Shown piece after piece: positions 8,087 through 15,772 of a stretch of 38,642 nt of DNA; position 1 is the first letter of the stretch, and each line of letters begins with the position of its first letter. The translations under genes were made by a program, and so were the position numbers. Source of the stretch: Rhodothermia bacterium (GTDB lineage Bacteria; Bacteroidota; Rhodothermia; Rhodothermales; JAAAOL01); the NCBI GenBank assembly GCA_030428385.1, contig JAUIDY010000057.1, forward strand, positions 1 through 38,642. Direction: 5' to 3'. Below the pieces are notes generated by a model that was given only the letters and a program-made list of their open reading frames with translations, searched no databases and was not told the DNA's origin.

Positions 8087-8644
8087 CTACTGCGGCGTGT
8101 CGGTAGCCTCAGGGGCATAAAACACGCTGACGGTGGTGCGTCCGTACGGGCGGGTGGTGTCGAGGTGCGGGTGGTCGTCGAAGGCAAGGCGCTTGTCGTG
8201 TTCGAGGACAAAGCGGCCGTCTGGTTTCAGATGGGGCACGGCGAGGTCAGGCAGACGCTCCAGATCGTTGAGGGCGTACGGCGGGTCGGCAAAGATGACA
8301 TCGAACGGCGGGCCGCTGTAGCGCGCCAGGTACGCGACAGCGTCGGTGCGGAGTATCCAGCACTGGTCCGCCACGTCCAGGTCGCTGGCGTTCTGGCGCA
8401 CGTAGTTCATCACCTTGCTCGACTGCTCCACAAACGTGGCGGTGCGGGCACCCCGGCTGATGGCTTCGAGGCCGAGGGCCCCGGTCCCGGCGAAGAGGTC
8501 CAACACATCAGCGTCCTCGAATGAGAGCCGCGCTTCCAGCAGGTTAAAGAGGGCTTCGCGGGTGCGGTCGGTGGTGGGGCGCGTCAGGTTGCCGCTGGGC
8601 GCACGGAGCGTCCGGCGGCGCAAACGACCAGCAATGATGCGCAT
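8087..8644 (-). CDS. rsmD: 16S rRNA (guanine966-N2)-methyltransferase
   Basis: 185 residues. RsmD methylates G966 of 16S rRNA during 30S assembly, with S-adenosylmethionine as donor. Visible signatures are MRIIAGRLRRR at the start, the RPTTDRTREALFNLL block, the cofactor loop DLFAGTGALGLEA (49-61) and catalytic DPPY (120-123). Length matches the family (about 180-200). It lies 20 nt downstream of the PilM-like gene's stop and upstream of coaD, so the four genes from 10082 to 7534 are likely co-transcribed. Confidence 0.96.
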   Translation of the reverse strand: MRIIAGRLRRRTLRAPSGNLTRPTTDRTREALFNLLEARLSFEDADVLDLFAGTGALGLEAISRGARTATFVEQSSKVMNYVRQNASDLDVADQCWILRTDAVAYLARYSGPPFDVIFADPPYALNDLERLPDLAVPHLKPDGRFVLEHDKRLAFDDHPHLDTTRPYGRTTVSVFYAPEATDTPQ

Positions 8645-8664
8645 GATTCAGGGGGCTGGAAACG

Positions 8665-9582
8665 TTATAAAGCACCCGCCACACACGGGATAAAGCTTCC
8701 GCCGTCGCGTAGCGTCTGGGCGTTGGCGGCATCCAGGGCCACCAACTGATGCAGGCTCAGGAACTGGGCGGCGCAGGGCAGCGCGGCTTCGAGGGGGGCA
8801 AACGCCTTGAGGTTATCCTCGTGGCCGTAAACAAACAGGTGGCCCACGCTGGCGAAATCAATCATCAGCCGCCGCAACAGGTCGAGCCCAAAGAAAGCGG
8901 CGTCGATGGTGGTTTTGGTTTCGGCGAAATAGCTCTGCTGCCATTCGCCCTCGTAGCAGATGGTGAACTCGGTATGAGTGGGGTACCAGCCCACGATCAG
9001 GGCATACGAGGCAACATTCGACTTTTGCTCAGCGAGGAGTTGCTCGGTGGCTTTAGACACCGCATGCATGCTGGAGGTGAGCCGGTAGCTGGTATTGGGC
9101 AGCGCCTTCATCAGGTGATCAAACTGCGCCTTGGCCGTGGTTTCCAAGGCGAGGACATGCACCCACTCGACACGAACGCCATTGGGCATCGACCCCAGGG
9201 TCACCGGATCGATGGTCAGGTGCAGCGGGTGCGGCTGATCGGGGTGAAGCAGGAGCGCGGCTTCTTCTTGAAGGTGTTGCTCTTGTTCATAGTCGTCCAA
9301 ACCCGTAGGCAGTGGCGTGAAAAAGGTGGGGCAGGACGGAGGGTGAAGGGTGATGTGGAGGTGGGGGACGGGCCGGTCACTGAAAATATCACGCAGGGCG
9401 TCGGCCACGGTGGTCAGGTGCTGACGGCTGGAGCCATGCAAGATTTCTTCGGCCACGTCGAACTCAAACGCACAGCGCCCCAAGCGCAACAACCGGTACC
9501 GGTTTTCATAGGGTTCGAGCTTGGCATAGCGGAGCTCGTTGCCATACAATTCAATCCCGGCCCGTATGCTGGTTGCTTCCAT
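8665..9582 (-). CDS. PilM-like actin-fold protein, function unknown
   Basis: 305 residues, not a family I can name with certainty. The layout follows PilM/FtsA-type actin-like ATPases: an opening strand-turn-strand (RAGIELYGNELRYAKLE, like the phosphate-1 loop), a strand pair ITLHPPSCPTFFTPLP, an acidic helix (EQHLQEEAALLL), a second loop near 195 (ALIVGWYPTHTEFTICYEG, where PilM has a DIG-type motif), HLFVYGHEDNLKAF near the adenosine position, and a C-terminus FIPCVAGAL resembling the PilM end. The usual DxG acidic residues are not conserved, so it may not bind ATP. No signal peptide or membrane helix, hence cytoplasmic. It follows a bitopic membrane protein by 50 nt, recalling a pilM-pilN arrangement. 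Fold assignment is inference. Confidence 0.75.
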   Translation of the reverse strand: MEATSIRAGIELYGNELRYAKLEPYENRYRLLRLGRCAFEFDVAEEILHGSSRQHLTTVADALRDIFSDRPVPHLHITLHPPSCPTFFTPLPTGLDDYEQEQHLQEEAALLLHPDQPHPLHLTIDPVTLGSMPNGVRVEWVHVLALETTAKAQFDHLMKALPNTSYRLTSSMHAVSKATEQLLAEQKSNVASYALIVGWYPTHTEFTICYEGEWQQSYFAETKTTIDAAFFGLDLLRRLMIDFASVGHLFVYGHEDNLKAFAPLEAALPCAAQFLSLHQLVALDAANAQTLRDGGSFIPCVAGAL

Positions 9583-9632
9583 AATACTGCGAAAGAAAGC
9601 CTGCCCGTGGCGTACGCCTTGTCAACTGGCGT

Positions 9633-10082
9633 CTATTCCCAACTGGCGGCGTTGAGCAGGGTGACATCAGGTGCCTCCGTGCCAATCTGGTCGTCCGAAT
9701 CTGGATCCTTGAGCAGATAGACAGCCACGCGCCCCGTGTCGTTCAAGACATAGTGAAAGCGGGTGCCCGAGCGCGGCGAGTAGGTGATGGAGTCAAGGTT
9801 AACGCCTGCAAACAGGCTGTCGCTGTTGGCCTGCATAACCGAATCCTGCCGCACCCAGATCATCAGCGAGTCGAGGGAACTGGGGAACCGCTGGTTGGCC
9901 CGCTGGTGCCGGATCAGGACGTTCCGCACGTTATCCATTCGATCCCGCGTTTGCTCGGTCAAGACGCGTTCCTGTTCGACGACGGCCCACGGCTCCGTGA
10001 TAGATAGATACAACCAATAACCAAGCACCACGATAATGATACCAAGGAGGACCTGTAGACCCGTTCTAAGACCCGAAGACAT
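9633..10082 (-). CDS. Bitopic membrane protein, partner of PilM-like gene
   Basis: 149 residues from the ATG at 10082, with GGAG about 14 nt upstream on the minus strand. I do not recognise the family. A short cytoplasmic start (MSSGLRTG) is followed by one membrane helix (LQVLLGIIIVVLGYWLYLSI, about 9-28), a charged helical stretch (VEQERVLTEQTRDRMDNVRNV) likely to be coiled coil, then a small beta-rich extracytoplasmic domain ending LLNAASWE. This topology resembles PilN/PilO-type assembly proteins, and it is the first gene of the operon leading into the PilM-like protein, rsmD and coaD. The longer open frame upstream of 10082 has no coding character I trust. Confidence 0.75.
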   Translation of the reverse strand: MSSGLRTGLQVLLGIIIVVLGYWLYLSITEPWAVVEQERVLTEQTRDRMDNVRNVLIRHQRANQRFPSSLDSLMIWVRQDSVMQANSDSLFAGVNLDSITYSPRSGTRFHYVLNDTGRVAVYLLKDPDSDDQIGTEAPDVTLLNAASWE

Positions 10083-10458
10083 ATAAATCGTGCTCCAAAC
10101 TGTGGGTGAGGAATTTTCGTAGTGGGGGAACGCGGTACCGCGAACGCTGCCGCGAAAAATACAGGTAAGCTTCGTCGAAATGCAACCGTGACGATGAACA
10201 AGCCCCGGAATAGTGGTGGATTCGGGTGCAGGCCACGAATAGATCAGGAACGCCCATTCGGGCACCTTTTTTCCCTGACAACGGGACCCTACATGGTGGG
10301 TGAAGTTGCTGGCTTATACAAAGCCCCGGTGAATTCTTTGCAGTTTGGGGCATCGTTGGGGGTGGTTTGTGCACTGATGGGTTAGAGGCGCTTTTGGAAA
10401 ACCCTGTGCGGCTGTTGCCGTTTGGTATCCCAACCGCGAAGCATCGGGAGTGCGTACC
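10083..10458. other. Divergent intergenic region, bitopic protein / pdxJ
   Basis: About 376 bp without a gene I believe. It must hold the promoters of the minus-strand operon and of pdxJ, but no promoter stands out. A perfect 12-bp palindrome, CGCGGTACCGCG, lies at 10131-10142 and could be an operator. Short open frames crossing this region have no recognisable content. Confidence 0.45.
10446..10450 (+). promoter_or_regulatory. Ribosome binding site deciding the pdxJ start
   Basis: GGGAG lies 8 nt before the ATG at 10459 and overlaps the alternative GTG at 10450, which argues for the ATG. Confidence 0.65.
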
Positions 10459-11184
10459 ATGACCAACCTGCTGATTAATATCGACCACGTGGCAACGTTG
10501 CGCAACGCCCGCCGCGAAACATTCCCAGACCCCGTCCATGCCGCTGCGTTATGCGAAATCGCCGGGGCCGACGGCATTGTATTTCATCTGCGCGAAGACC
10601 GTCGCCATATCACCGACCGCGATGTACGCGTGCTGAAAGAGACCGTGAACGGGAAGCTGGACTTTGAGCTTTCAATGGCGGAAGACATCGTGCAGATCTG
10701 CTGCGAGGTGCAGCCCAGCCTCGCCACGCTGGTGCCCGAGCGGCGCGAAGAGATAACCACCGAAGGTGGCTTAGATGTGCGTGCCAGCCGCGCCCGCCTC
10801 GATATCGTCATTCCACGGCTCTACGACGCTGGGATTGAGGAAGTGGCGCTGTTCGTTGATCCCGACCTTGACCAAATTGAGGCGGCGCAGGAGGTGGGAG
10901 CCAACTGCATCGAACTGCACACGGGCGACTACGCCAACGCGCCCACACAGGCCGCCAAACAAGAAGTGGCGCTCCGCCTTGCACGGGCTGCCGAAAAAGC
11001 CCACGCGCTCGGTTTGCACGTTCACGCCGGGCACGGCCTCGATTACACCAACTACAGATTTTTCGCCGCCACCGTCCCGCACCTCGCCGAAGTCTCCATT
11101 GGCTTTGCCGTCATCGCCCGCGCCGTGCTGGTAGGCATGGAGAACGCCGTCCGCGAGATGCGCCGCGTCGTAAAAGGGTATTGA
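10459..11184 (+). CDS. pdxJ: Pyridoxine 5'-phosphate synthase
   Basis: 241 residues from the ATG at 10459; a GTG three codons earlier is possible. PdxJ condenses 1-deoxyxylulose 5-phosphate with aminoacetone phosphate to form pyridoxine phosphate, the last ring-forming step of the DXP-dependent vitamin B6 route. The N-terminus LLINIDHVATLRNAR is diagnostic. Other conserved blocks are GADGIVFHLREDRRHI, the ELSMAEDIV turn, LVPERREEITTEGGLDV, IELHTGDYA and the phosphate-binding end HAGHGLDYTN ... VSIGFAVIARAVLVGM. pdxB, an earlier step of the same route, is also in this window (13385-14557) though not adjacent, which supports a complete DXP-type pathway in this organism. Confidence 0.97.
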   Translation: MTNLLINIDHVATLRNARRETFPDPVHAAALCEIAGADGIVFHLREDRRHITDRDVRVLKETVNGKLDFELSMAEDIVQICCEVQPSLATLVPERREEITTEGGLDVRASRARLDIVIPRLYDAGIEEVALFVDPDLDQIEAAQEVGANCIELHTGDYANAPTQAAKQEVALRLARAAEKAHALGLHVHAGHGLDYTNYRFFAATVPHLAEVSIGFAVIARAVLVGMENAVREMRRVVKGY

Positions 11185-11235
11185 GGGAAAAGGAAAGGGG
11201 GAAGGGAAAACGTAAACATACACCACGAAACCCAA

Positions 11236-11257
11236 GAGACGTGCCGTGGCGCGTCTC
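11236..11257. repeat. 22-bp imperfect palindrome between pdxJ and era
   Basis: GAGACG at the left end pairs with CGTCTC at the right end, and inner GCC pairs with GGC around a GT centre. Such palindromes recur between genes in many bacteria. A degenerate relative lies at 13329-13350. Confidence 0.5.
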
Positions 11258-11304
11258 GCCCCCAAACACCACCATTGCCAAAGACTGAAAGACCAAATAG
11301 AATC

Positions 11305-12216
11305 ATGGAAACACCCTTGTTTGACCCGCATCACGTGCCACGCGACCACCGCAGCGGCTACGTAGCGCTGGTGGGAAAGCCCAACGTGGGTAAGAGCACA
11401 TTGCTGAATGCGCTGCTCGGGAAAAAATTGAGCATCGTAACGGCCAAGCCACAAACGACGCGGCACCGCGTTCTGGGGATTTTGTCGGACGAGAAACACC
11501 AGGTCATTTTTCTCGATACGCCGGGCGTGATTCAGCCGCGCTACAAGCTGCAAGAGGCGATGATGCATGACGTGCGCGAGGCCGTGGCCGAGGCCGACCT
11601 GATCGTGTTTATGGCCGAAGCGACCAAGGCCGGGACCGACGAACTGAGCCTCGAACGCATCGAAGGGCGTCCGGCGATTCTGGTCATCAACAAGATGGAC
11701 CTGATTGCGCAGGAGCAGGCCATCCCGCTAGTGGCGGCCTACGACGAACGCTACGACTTCGAGGAAATCATTCCCATCTCAGCCCTGAATGGCCACAACC
11801 TCGATGTGCTGCAACGCGAAATCGTGAAGCGCCTGCCGCTGGGACCGCCGTTTTATCCGCGTGACATGCTCAGCGAGCACCCCGAACGGTTCTTTGTCTC
11901 CGAGATCATCCGCGAAAAAATCTTCGAGCACTACCGCCAAGAGATTCCGTATTCCACCCAGGTCAACATCGTCACCTACGAAGAACGTGAAGGCGAAAAG
12001 GACTTCATCGACGCTGAAATTGTGGTGGAGCGCAAGACGCAGAAGGGCATTCTGATTGGCAAAGGCGGACAGGCGCTGAAAAAGGTGGGCACCGAAGCCC
12101 GGCGCGACATTGAAGCTTTCCTCGAAAAGTCCGTGTTTCTACAACTCTTCGTCAAGGTGCGCGACGACTGGCGCAACCACGACGGGCTGCTACGTTCCTA
12201 TGGATACAAGCCATAA
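11305..12216 (+). CDS. era: Ribosome-assembly GTPase Era
   Basis: 303 residues from the ATG at 11305 (an upstream TTG at 11275 would add ten residues of no family likeness); E. coli Era has 301. Era binds the 3' end of 16S rRNA and helps mature the 30S subunit. The G motifs are GKPNVGKS (24-31), DTPG (71-74), NKMD (129-132) and ISAL (158-161). The C-terminal KH domain carries GILIGKGGQALKKVG. The ending DDWRNHDGLLRSYGY is typical of Era. The next gene starts only 5 nt after the stop, so era appears to lead a transcript carrying hicA, hicB and a GNAT gene. Confidence 0.97.
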   Translation: METPLFDPHHVPRDHRSGYVALVGKPNVGKSTLLNALLGKKLSIVTAKPQTTRHRVLGILSDEKHQVIFLDTPGVIQPRYKLQEAMMHDVREAVAEADLIVFMAEATKAGTDELSLERIEGRPAILVINKMDLIAQEQAIPLVAAYDERYDFEEIIPISALNGHNLDVLQREIVKRLPLGPPFYPRDMLSEHPERFFVSEIIREKIFEHYRQEIPYSTQVNIVTYEEREGEKDFIDAEIVVERKTQKGILIGKGGQALKKVGTEARRDIEAFLEKSVFLQLFVKVRDDWRNHDGLLRSYGYKP

Positions 12217-12221
12217 GTCGG

Positions 12222-12482
12222 ATGCTAGACGATCAGAAATTGTTGGAGCGGGTGATGCTCGGCACGTCGGATGATGCCATTGCTTTTGAAGACCTGTGCC
12301 ACCTGTTGCGTCGGCTGGGGTTCGAGGAGTACACCGAGGCGGAGCACCACCTTTTTCGCAAAGCGGGTGTTGAGGAAAAAATTAATGTGCAGCAAGATGG
12401 TGACATGGCGCAGATGTATCAGGTGTGCCAGGTACGCGACGTGATTCTGAAATACAAGCTCGGCGGGGAGTTGCATGCATAA
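12222..12482 (+). CDS. hicA: HicA-family mRNA interferase toxin (variant)
   Basis: 86 residues. HicA toxins are small double-stranded-RNA-binding-fold ribonucleases that use one histidine. The block FEDLCHLLRRLGFEE ... HHLFRKAGVEEKINVQ ... YQVCQVRDVILKYKLGGE matches a common HicA subgroup. H42/H43 hold the catalytic histidine position, but the usual GS before it is AE here, which may affect activity. It begins 5 nt after the era stop and its last 8 nt overlap hicB, an order (toxin then antitoxin) normal for hicAB. Position in a core-gene transcript is unusual for a toxin. Confidence in the family is good; activity is uncertain. Confidence 0.85.
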   Translation: MLDDQKLLERVMLGTSDDAIAFEDLCHLLRRLGFEEYTEAEHHLFRKAGVEEKINVQQDGDMAQMYQVCQVRDVILKYKLGGELHA

Positions 12483-12687
12483 ATACGAAGTCATCATCTA
12501 CTGGAGTGCACCGGACGAAGCCTTCATTGCCGACATTCCCGAACTGCCGGGGTGCATTGCGCATGGGGCCACGCAGGCCGACGCCTTGGAGCATGCGCAG
12601 GCCGCCATCAGCCTGTGGCTCGATACCGCTCGTGCCTGTGGCGACCCGATCCCCATGCCCAAAGGTCGCCGTCTGCTGTTTGCGTAG
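12475..12687 (+). CDS. hicB: HicB-family antitoxin, short form without DNA-binding domain
   Basis: 70 residues of the HicB_lk (partial RNase H fold) type. MHKYEVIIYWSAPDEAFIAD, then IPELPGCIAHGATQADALEH, are the family signature, followed by AISLWLDTARACGDPIPMP and the basic tail KGRRLLFA. It has no helix-turn-helix or ribbon-helix-helix domain, so it probably neutralises HicA without acting as a repressor; the operon would then be driven by the era promoter. GGGGAG at 12465-12470, inside hicA, is its ribosome site. The ATG overlaps hicA's end by 8 nt, implying translational coupling. Confidence 0.9.
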   Translation: MHKYEVIIYWSAPDEAFIADIPELPGCIAHGATQADALEHAQAAISLWLDTARACGDPIPMPKGRRLLFA

Positions 12688-12689
12688 CA

Positions 12690-13289
12690 ATGCCACACCT
12701 TCGCCTCGCTATCCCCGCTGATGCCGGTGCCATCGCGGCCATTTATGCGCCGATTGTGCAAGGCACCTGCATTTCGTTTGAGCTAGCACCGCCGTCGGAG
12801 GCGGAGGTGGGGACGCGGGTGGTGAAGACGCTGAGGCAGTATCCGTGGTTGGTGTGTGAGGGCGAAGGCGAGGTGTTGGGCTATGCGTATGCGTCACCGC
12901 ATCGGTCGCGGGCGGCGTATCAGTGGTCGGCGGAAGTGTCGGTGTATGTGGCGGCTGCGGCGCGTCGGCGTGGAGTGGGTCGGGCACTTTACACGGCGCT
13001 GTTTGCGACGTTGAAGATACAGGGCTACGTCAACGCGTACGCAGGCATTGCCTTGCCCAATGCTGCCAGCGTGGCAATCCATGAAGGCTTTGGCTTTACG
13101 CCCATCGGCGTCTACCGGCAGGTGGGCTACAAACAAGGTGCTTGGCGCGATGTCGGGTGGTGGCACTTGCCGCTGCAATCTGCTCCTGCGAATCCCTCAT
13201 CACCTGTCCCACTTGGAGAGGTTGCGTTCACAGAGCCGTTTCAGCAAGCCTTGCAAGATGCCGCGGCGTTTTTGAAAGGGAGCGGGTGA
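12690..13289 (+). CDS. GNAT N-acetyltransferase, phosphinothricin-acetyltransferase-like
   Basis: 199 residues; starts 2 nt after the hicB stop. The fold follows the PAT/MnaT (YncA) branch of GNAT enzymes, which acetylate small amines such as phosphinothricin, methionine sulfoximine or other amino-acid analogues using acetyl-CoA. Visible are LRLAIPADAGAIAAIYAPIV at the start, AEVSVYVAAAARRRGVGRAL (acetyl-CoA loop RRRGVG), the ALPNAASVAIHEGFGF block and the PAT-type tail GVYRQVGYKQGAWRDVGWWH. A C-terminal extension of about 35 residues after the catalytic domain is not conserved in the family. True substrate unknown. Confidence 0.9.
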   Translation: MPHLRLAIPADAGAIAAIYAPIVQGTCISFELAPPSEAEVGTRVVKTLRQYPWLVCEGEGEVLGYAYASPHRSRAAYQWSAEVSVYVAAAARRRGVGRALYTALFATLKIQGYVNAYAGIALPNAASVAIHEGFGFTPIGVYRQVGYKQGAWRDVGWWHLPLQSAPANPSSPVPLGEVAFTEPFQQALQDAAAFLKGSG

Positions 13290-13328
13290 GAGTGTGGGGA
13301 AGGGGGCGTGTATGTGGGTGATGCCGTA

Positions 13329-13350
13329 GCGTCGTGCGGTGGCGCGTCGC
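13329..13350. repeat. Degenerate relative of the 11236-11257 palindrome
   Basis: Matches the 22-bp element at 11236-11257 at 18 positions by hand alignment, sharing the core GGTGGCGCGTC-like right half. It lies in the 95-nt gap between the convergent GNAT gene and pdxB. Confidence 0.35.
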
Positions 13351-13384
13351 AGGGCTGGCTAACCGACGATGCAACCAACCGCTT

Positions 13385-14557
13385 TTACCCAAGCTGTACC
13401 CGCAATCCTTGGATCACAGCGGTATGCAAGGCGGTGGGAACGGCGTCGGCGGGCAAGGTGTGACGGTTGAAGGTGCGGCGGCGGGGGTAGTGCTTGCGCA
13501 GGCCGCTGAAATACGCGCCCTGTTCGTTTGCAGGCAGCGTGGCAAGCTGGCGCATCCGGGCGTCATCGGCGTCGAGGTTGTACATCTGCTGCACGAGATG
13601 GTGCAGCCATGCGGTTTCGGGCAAATGCGCCGGTGGGGGTGTCAGAGCTAGGTGGTCTTCTTTGGTAGGGGCAAGGACCGACTCAGGATCCCACGCATCC
13701 GCAACATCTAGATGCGCCACCACCGCGTCGTACAGCATAATGGTGCCAGCCACCTTGCCATCGTACGAATACCCCGCGATGTGGGGGGTGGCAAGCGCAG
13801 TGTGTTGCAGCAACCCTAGGTCCGGGGTTGGTTCGTTTTCCCATACGTCCAGGAGTACCGCGCCCAACTGCCGGGTCTCCAGCGCCTTGCGCAGGGCAAC
13901 GTTGGCTGTCACCGGGCCACGGGCCGCGTTGATCAGCCAGGCGTCGGGCTTCATCAAGGCCAACTGGGGAGCATCGAGCAGGTGAAAGGTGGCGTGGCGT
14001 CCGGTATTGGTCAGTGGGGTATGGACGGTGATGAGGTCCGATTCTGCCAAGAGTCTATCGAGCGGAATGAACGGATGATCGCGTCCTTCTGCTTCCGCCC
14101 GTTCCTGAAGGGGTGGGTCGTTTTGCAGGACGTGCAGCCCCAGTGCGGGCATGCGCTGCACCAGCCGGCTGCCAATGTTGCCGCATCCTACAATGCCCAG
14201 CGTTTTGCCGCGAAGCTCCGTCCCTGTGGCGACCGCGTGGCGGAGCAGGGCGGCGATGAAATATTCCACCACCGAGTCGGCATTGGAGCCGGGCGCATTG
14301 GCAAAGAATATCGATTGTGCTTGCAGATAGGCTTGGTCTACATGGTCGGTGCCAATCGTCGCCGAGCCGACAAACCGCACCTTACTTCCAGCAAGCAGTG
14401 CTTTGTTTACGCGCGTAACGCTGCGTACCAACAACACGTCGGCGTCCCAAACGTCGGCTGCCGAAAGGGATCGCCCAGGGTGCAGGGTGACGGAGCCCAG
14501 GTTCTCAAAAGCGCGATTTACGTGCGGAATATTCTCATCAGCAACAATTTTGAGCAT
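13385..14557 (-). CDS. pdxB: Erythronate-4-phosphate dehydrogenase
   Basis: 390 residues, family length about 380. PdxB oxidises 4-phosphoerythronate, the second step of DXP-dependent pyridoxal phosphate synthesis. The start MLKIVADENIPHVNRAF is diagnostic. The NAD-binding loop is GIVGCGNIGSRL (121-132). Catalytic residues of the D-2-hydroxyacid dehydrogenase fold are visible as R213 (NAARGP), E240 or E242 (DVWENEP) and H259 (TPHIAGYS). The C-terminal dimerisation domain carries the family end. It is divergent from the SleB-like gene and convergent with the GNAT gene. Companion pathway gene pdxJ lies about 2.2 kb away. Confidence 0.96.
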   Translation of the reverse strand: MLKIVADENIPHVNRAFENLGSVTLHPGRSLSAADVWDADVLLVRSVTRVNKALLAGSKVRFVGSATIGTDHVDQAYLQAQSIFFANAPGSNADSVVEYFIAALLRHAVATGTELRGKTLGIVGCGNIGSRLVQRMPALGLHVLQNDPPLQERAEAEGRDHPFIPLDRLLAESDLITVHTPLTNTGRHATFHLLDAPQLALMKPDAWLINAARGPVTANVALRKALETRQLGAVLLDVWENEPTPDLGLLQHTALATPHIAGYSYDGKVAGTIMLYDAVVAHLDVADAWDPESVLAPTKEDHLALTPPPAHLPETAWLHHLVQQMYNLDADDARMRQLATLPANEQGAYFSGLRKHYPRRRTFNRHTLPADAVPTALHTAVIQGLRVQLG

Positions 14558-14907
14558 AGCCTACAACATAGAATTGTGAATTCATGAGCGAAGATCATCC
14601 ATTTCGACGTGTTTTGGCGAAGGTACTAAGAAAACGGCCTTCATCCGCTGCTTCTTGGCAAGAGATTTGACGAAGTCCTTACGTCATGACCCCTTTTGAG
14701 GGGTAGTTGAAGCACGTGTGAGGGTTGTGATGAGGCGCTGTGAAGAAAGTAGGCAGTTCCGATTAAGTTTTTGTTTTTGAAAAACATAATCGTTTAGCCT
14801 AGGTAGCACGGCGCTGTTTTTTAATGGCCCACCGCTCAAACGGGCCTCTCGTGTTGATCCAAAGTTGATCGCTAGCACGCATTCCTTGAAGTTAAACCTC
14901 TTGGTGA
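14558..14907. other. Divergent intergenic region, pdxB / SleB-like gene
   Basis: 350 bp without a credible gene and visibly more AT-rich on its right half. A hairpin ACCCCT-TTTG-AGGGGT spans 14689-14704 without a T-run. A possible sigma-70-like promoter for the rightward gene is TTGAAA (14777-14782), 17 nt, TAGGTA (14800-14805), weak at -10. The heptamer GTTGATC occurs twice near 14855-14870. Confidence 0.35.
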
Positions 14908-15621
14908 ATGAGTCTCATAGCGAAACATAAATCTTTACACCTGCTGAGCGTGTCCTCGTGGCCGCTTTTCCTGTTGTTGATTGTGGGAGTACTTGCCATT
15001 CGAGGCGAGGTATTGGGGCGTGAATCCCATGTGGAGCCGGTTGCTTTTGAAGAAGAAGCCGAACCGGATGCCACCATCCTCGAAGAAGCCCCCATTATTC
15101 GCGCCTCCGAGTTGCAACACGCTGTTGCCGTGGCCTTACAGAATCCCCGCCGCCTTGAGCCATTGGAGCCGTCTCTAATTGACGAAGAAACGTTGTGGCT
15201 GGCACGCTGCATCTATTCGGAGACGAAGCGTCCCGATGAGCAGGAATTGGTGGCTTGGGTGGTACGCAACCGGGTCGAGTCGCAGTACCGAGGGAAGCGC
15301 AGCTACCAGGACGTGGTGCTGGATCCCTACCAGTTCAGCGCCTTTAATCCCAGCAGTCGCAAATACGCCCATTACACGGCCCTGAATCTCGATACACAGG
15401 ATCCTCGTTGGCAGCATGCCATCAACATTGCGTACCATGTTCGGTATGCCGAACCGTCGCTGCGGCCATTCTCGCGCAAGACGCGCCATTTCTACAGCGA
15501 GCGTTCGATGCGGGGAAGTCAAACACATCCCCAATGGGCCGCCGGACTCGAACCGGTGACGCCGCTGCGCCCCGTGGAACTGGAAACGAAACGATTCCGC
15601 TTTTTTGAAGGCGTCAGCTAA
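14908..15621 (+). CDS. SleB-family cell wall hydrolase, membrane-anchored
   Basis: 237 residues. Residues about 95-215 resemble the SleB/CwlJ hydrolase family (lytic transglycosylase-like peptidoglycan enzymes): LWLARCIYSETKRPDEQELV, where E105 sits at the catalytic glutamate position, AWVVRNRVES (118-125), and DPYQFSAFN (139-147). An N-terminal membrane helix (WPLFLLLIVGVLAI, 18-31) followed by an acidic linker suggests a periplasm-facing anchored or secreted enzyme. SleB is named for spore germination but the domain is widespread in non-spore-formers, where it probably helps remodel the wall. Single-gene transcript: a strong terminator follows 24 nt after the stop. Confidence 0.85.
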   Translation: MSLIAKHKSLHLLSVSSWPLFLLLIVGVLAIRGEVLGRESHVEPVAFEEEAEPDATILEEAPIIRASELQHAVAVALQNPRRLEPLEPSLIDEETLWLARCIYSETKRPDEQELVAWVVRNRVESQYRGKRSYQDVVLDPYQFSAFNPSSRKYAHYTALNLDTQDPRWQHAINIAYHVRYAEPSLRPFSRKTRHFYSERSMRGSQTHPQWAAGLEPVTPLRPVELETKRFRFFEGVS

Positions 15622-15644
15622 TCCTGATACCAACGATTTTACAC

Positions 15645-15683
15645 AAGGCATGGCTGTTTTTTCGCAGCCATGCCTTTTTCTTT
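15645..15683 (+). terminator. Rho-independent terminator after SleB-like gene
   Basis: AAGGCATGGCTG (15645-15656) pairs perfectly with CAGCCATGCCTT (15665-15676) around an 8-nt loop, followed by a T-rich run to 15683. The clearest intrinsic terminator in the window. Confidence 0.93.
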
Positions 15684-15772
15684 GTTCGGGGTGATTGGGC
15701 AGAACAATCAACAAGGCGATACGTGTACCGGGTCACGTTGCCTGCTCCCCTTCACCTTGATGATCTGTTATT

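Noticed and set aside
8749-9720. A 323-codon open frame on the plus strand
   Set aside because: Antisense to the PilM-like gene, which fits a tight four-gene operon and has a family-like strand pattern; the plus frame has neither.
10122-10385. A small plus-strand open frame before pdxJ
   Set aside because: No ribosome site, no recognisable content, and it ends within the divergent promoter region.
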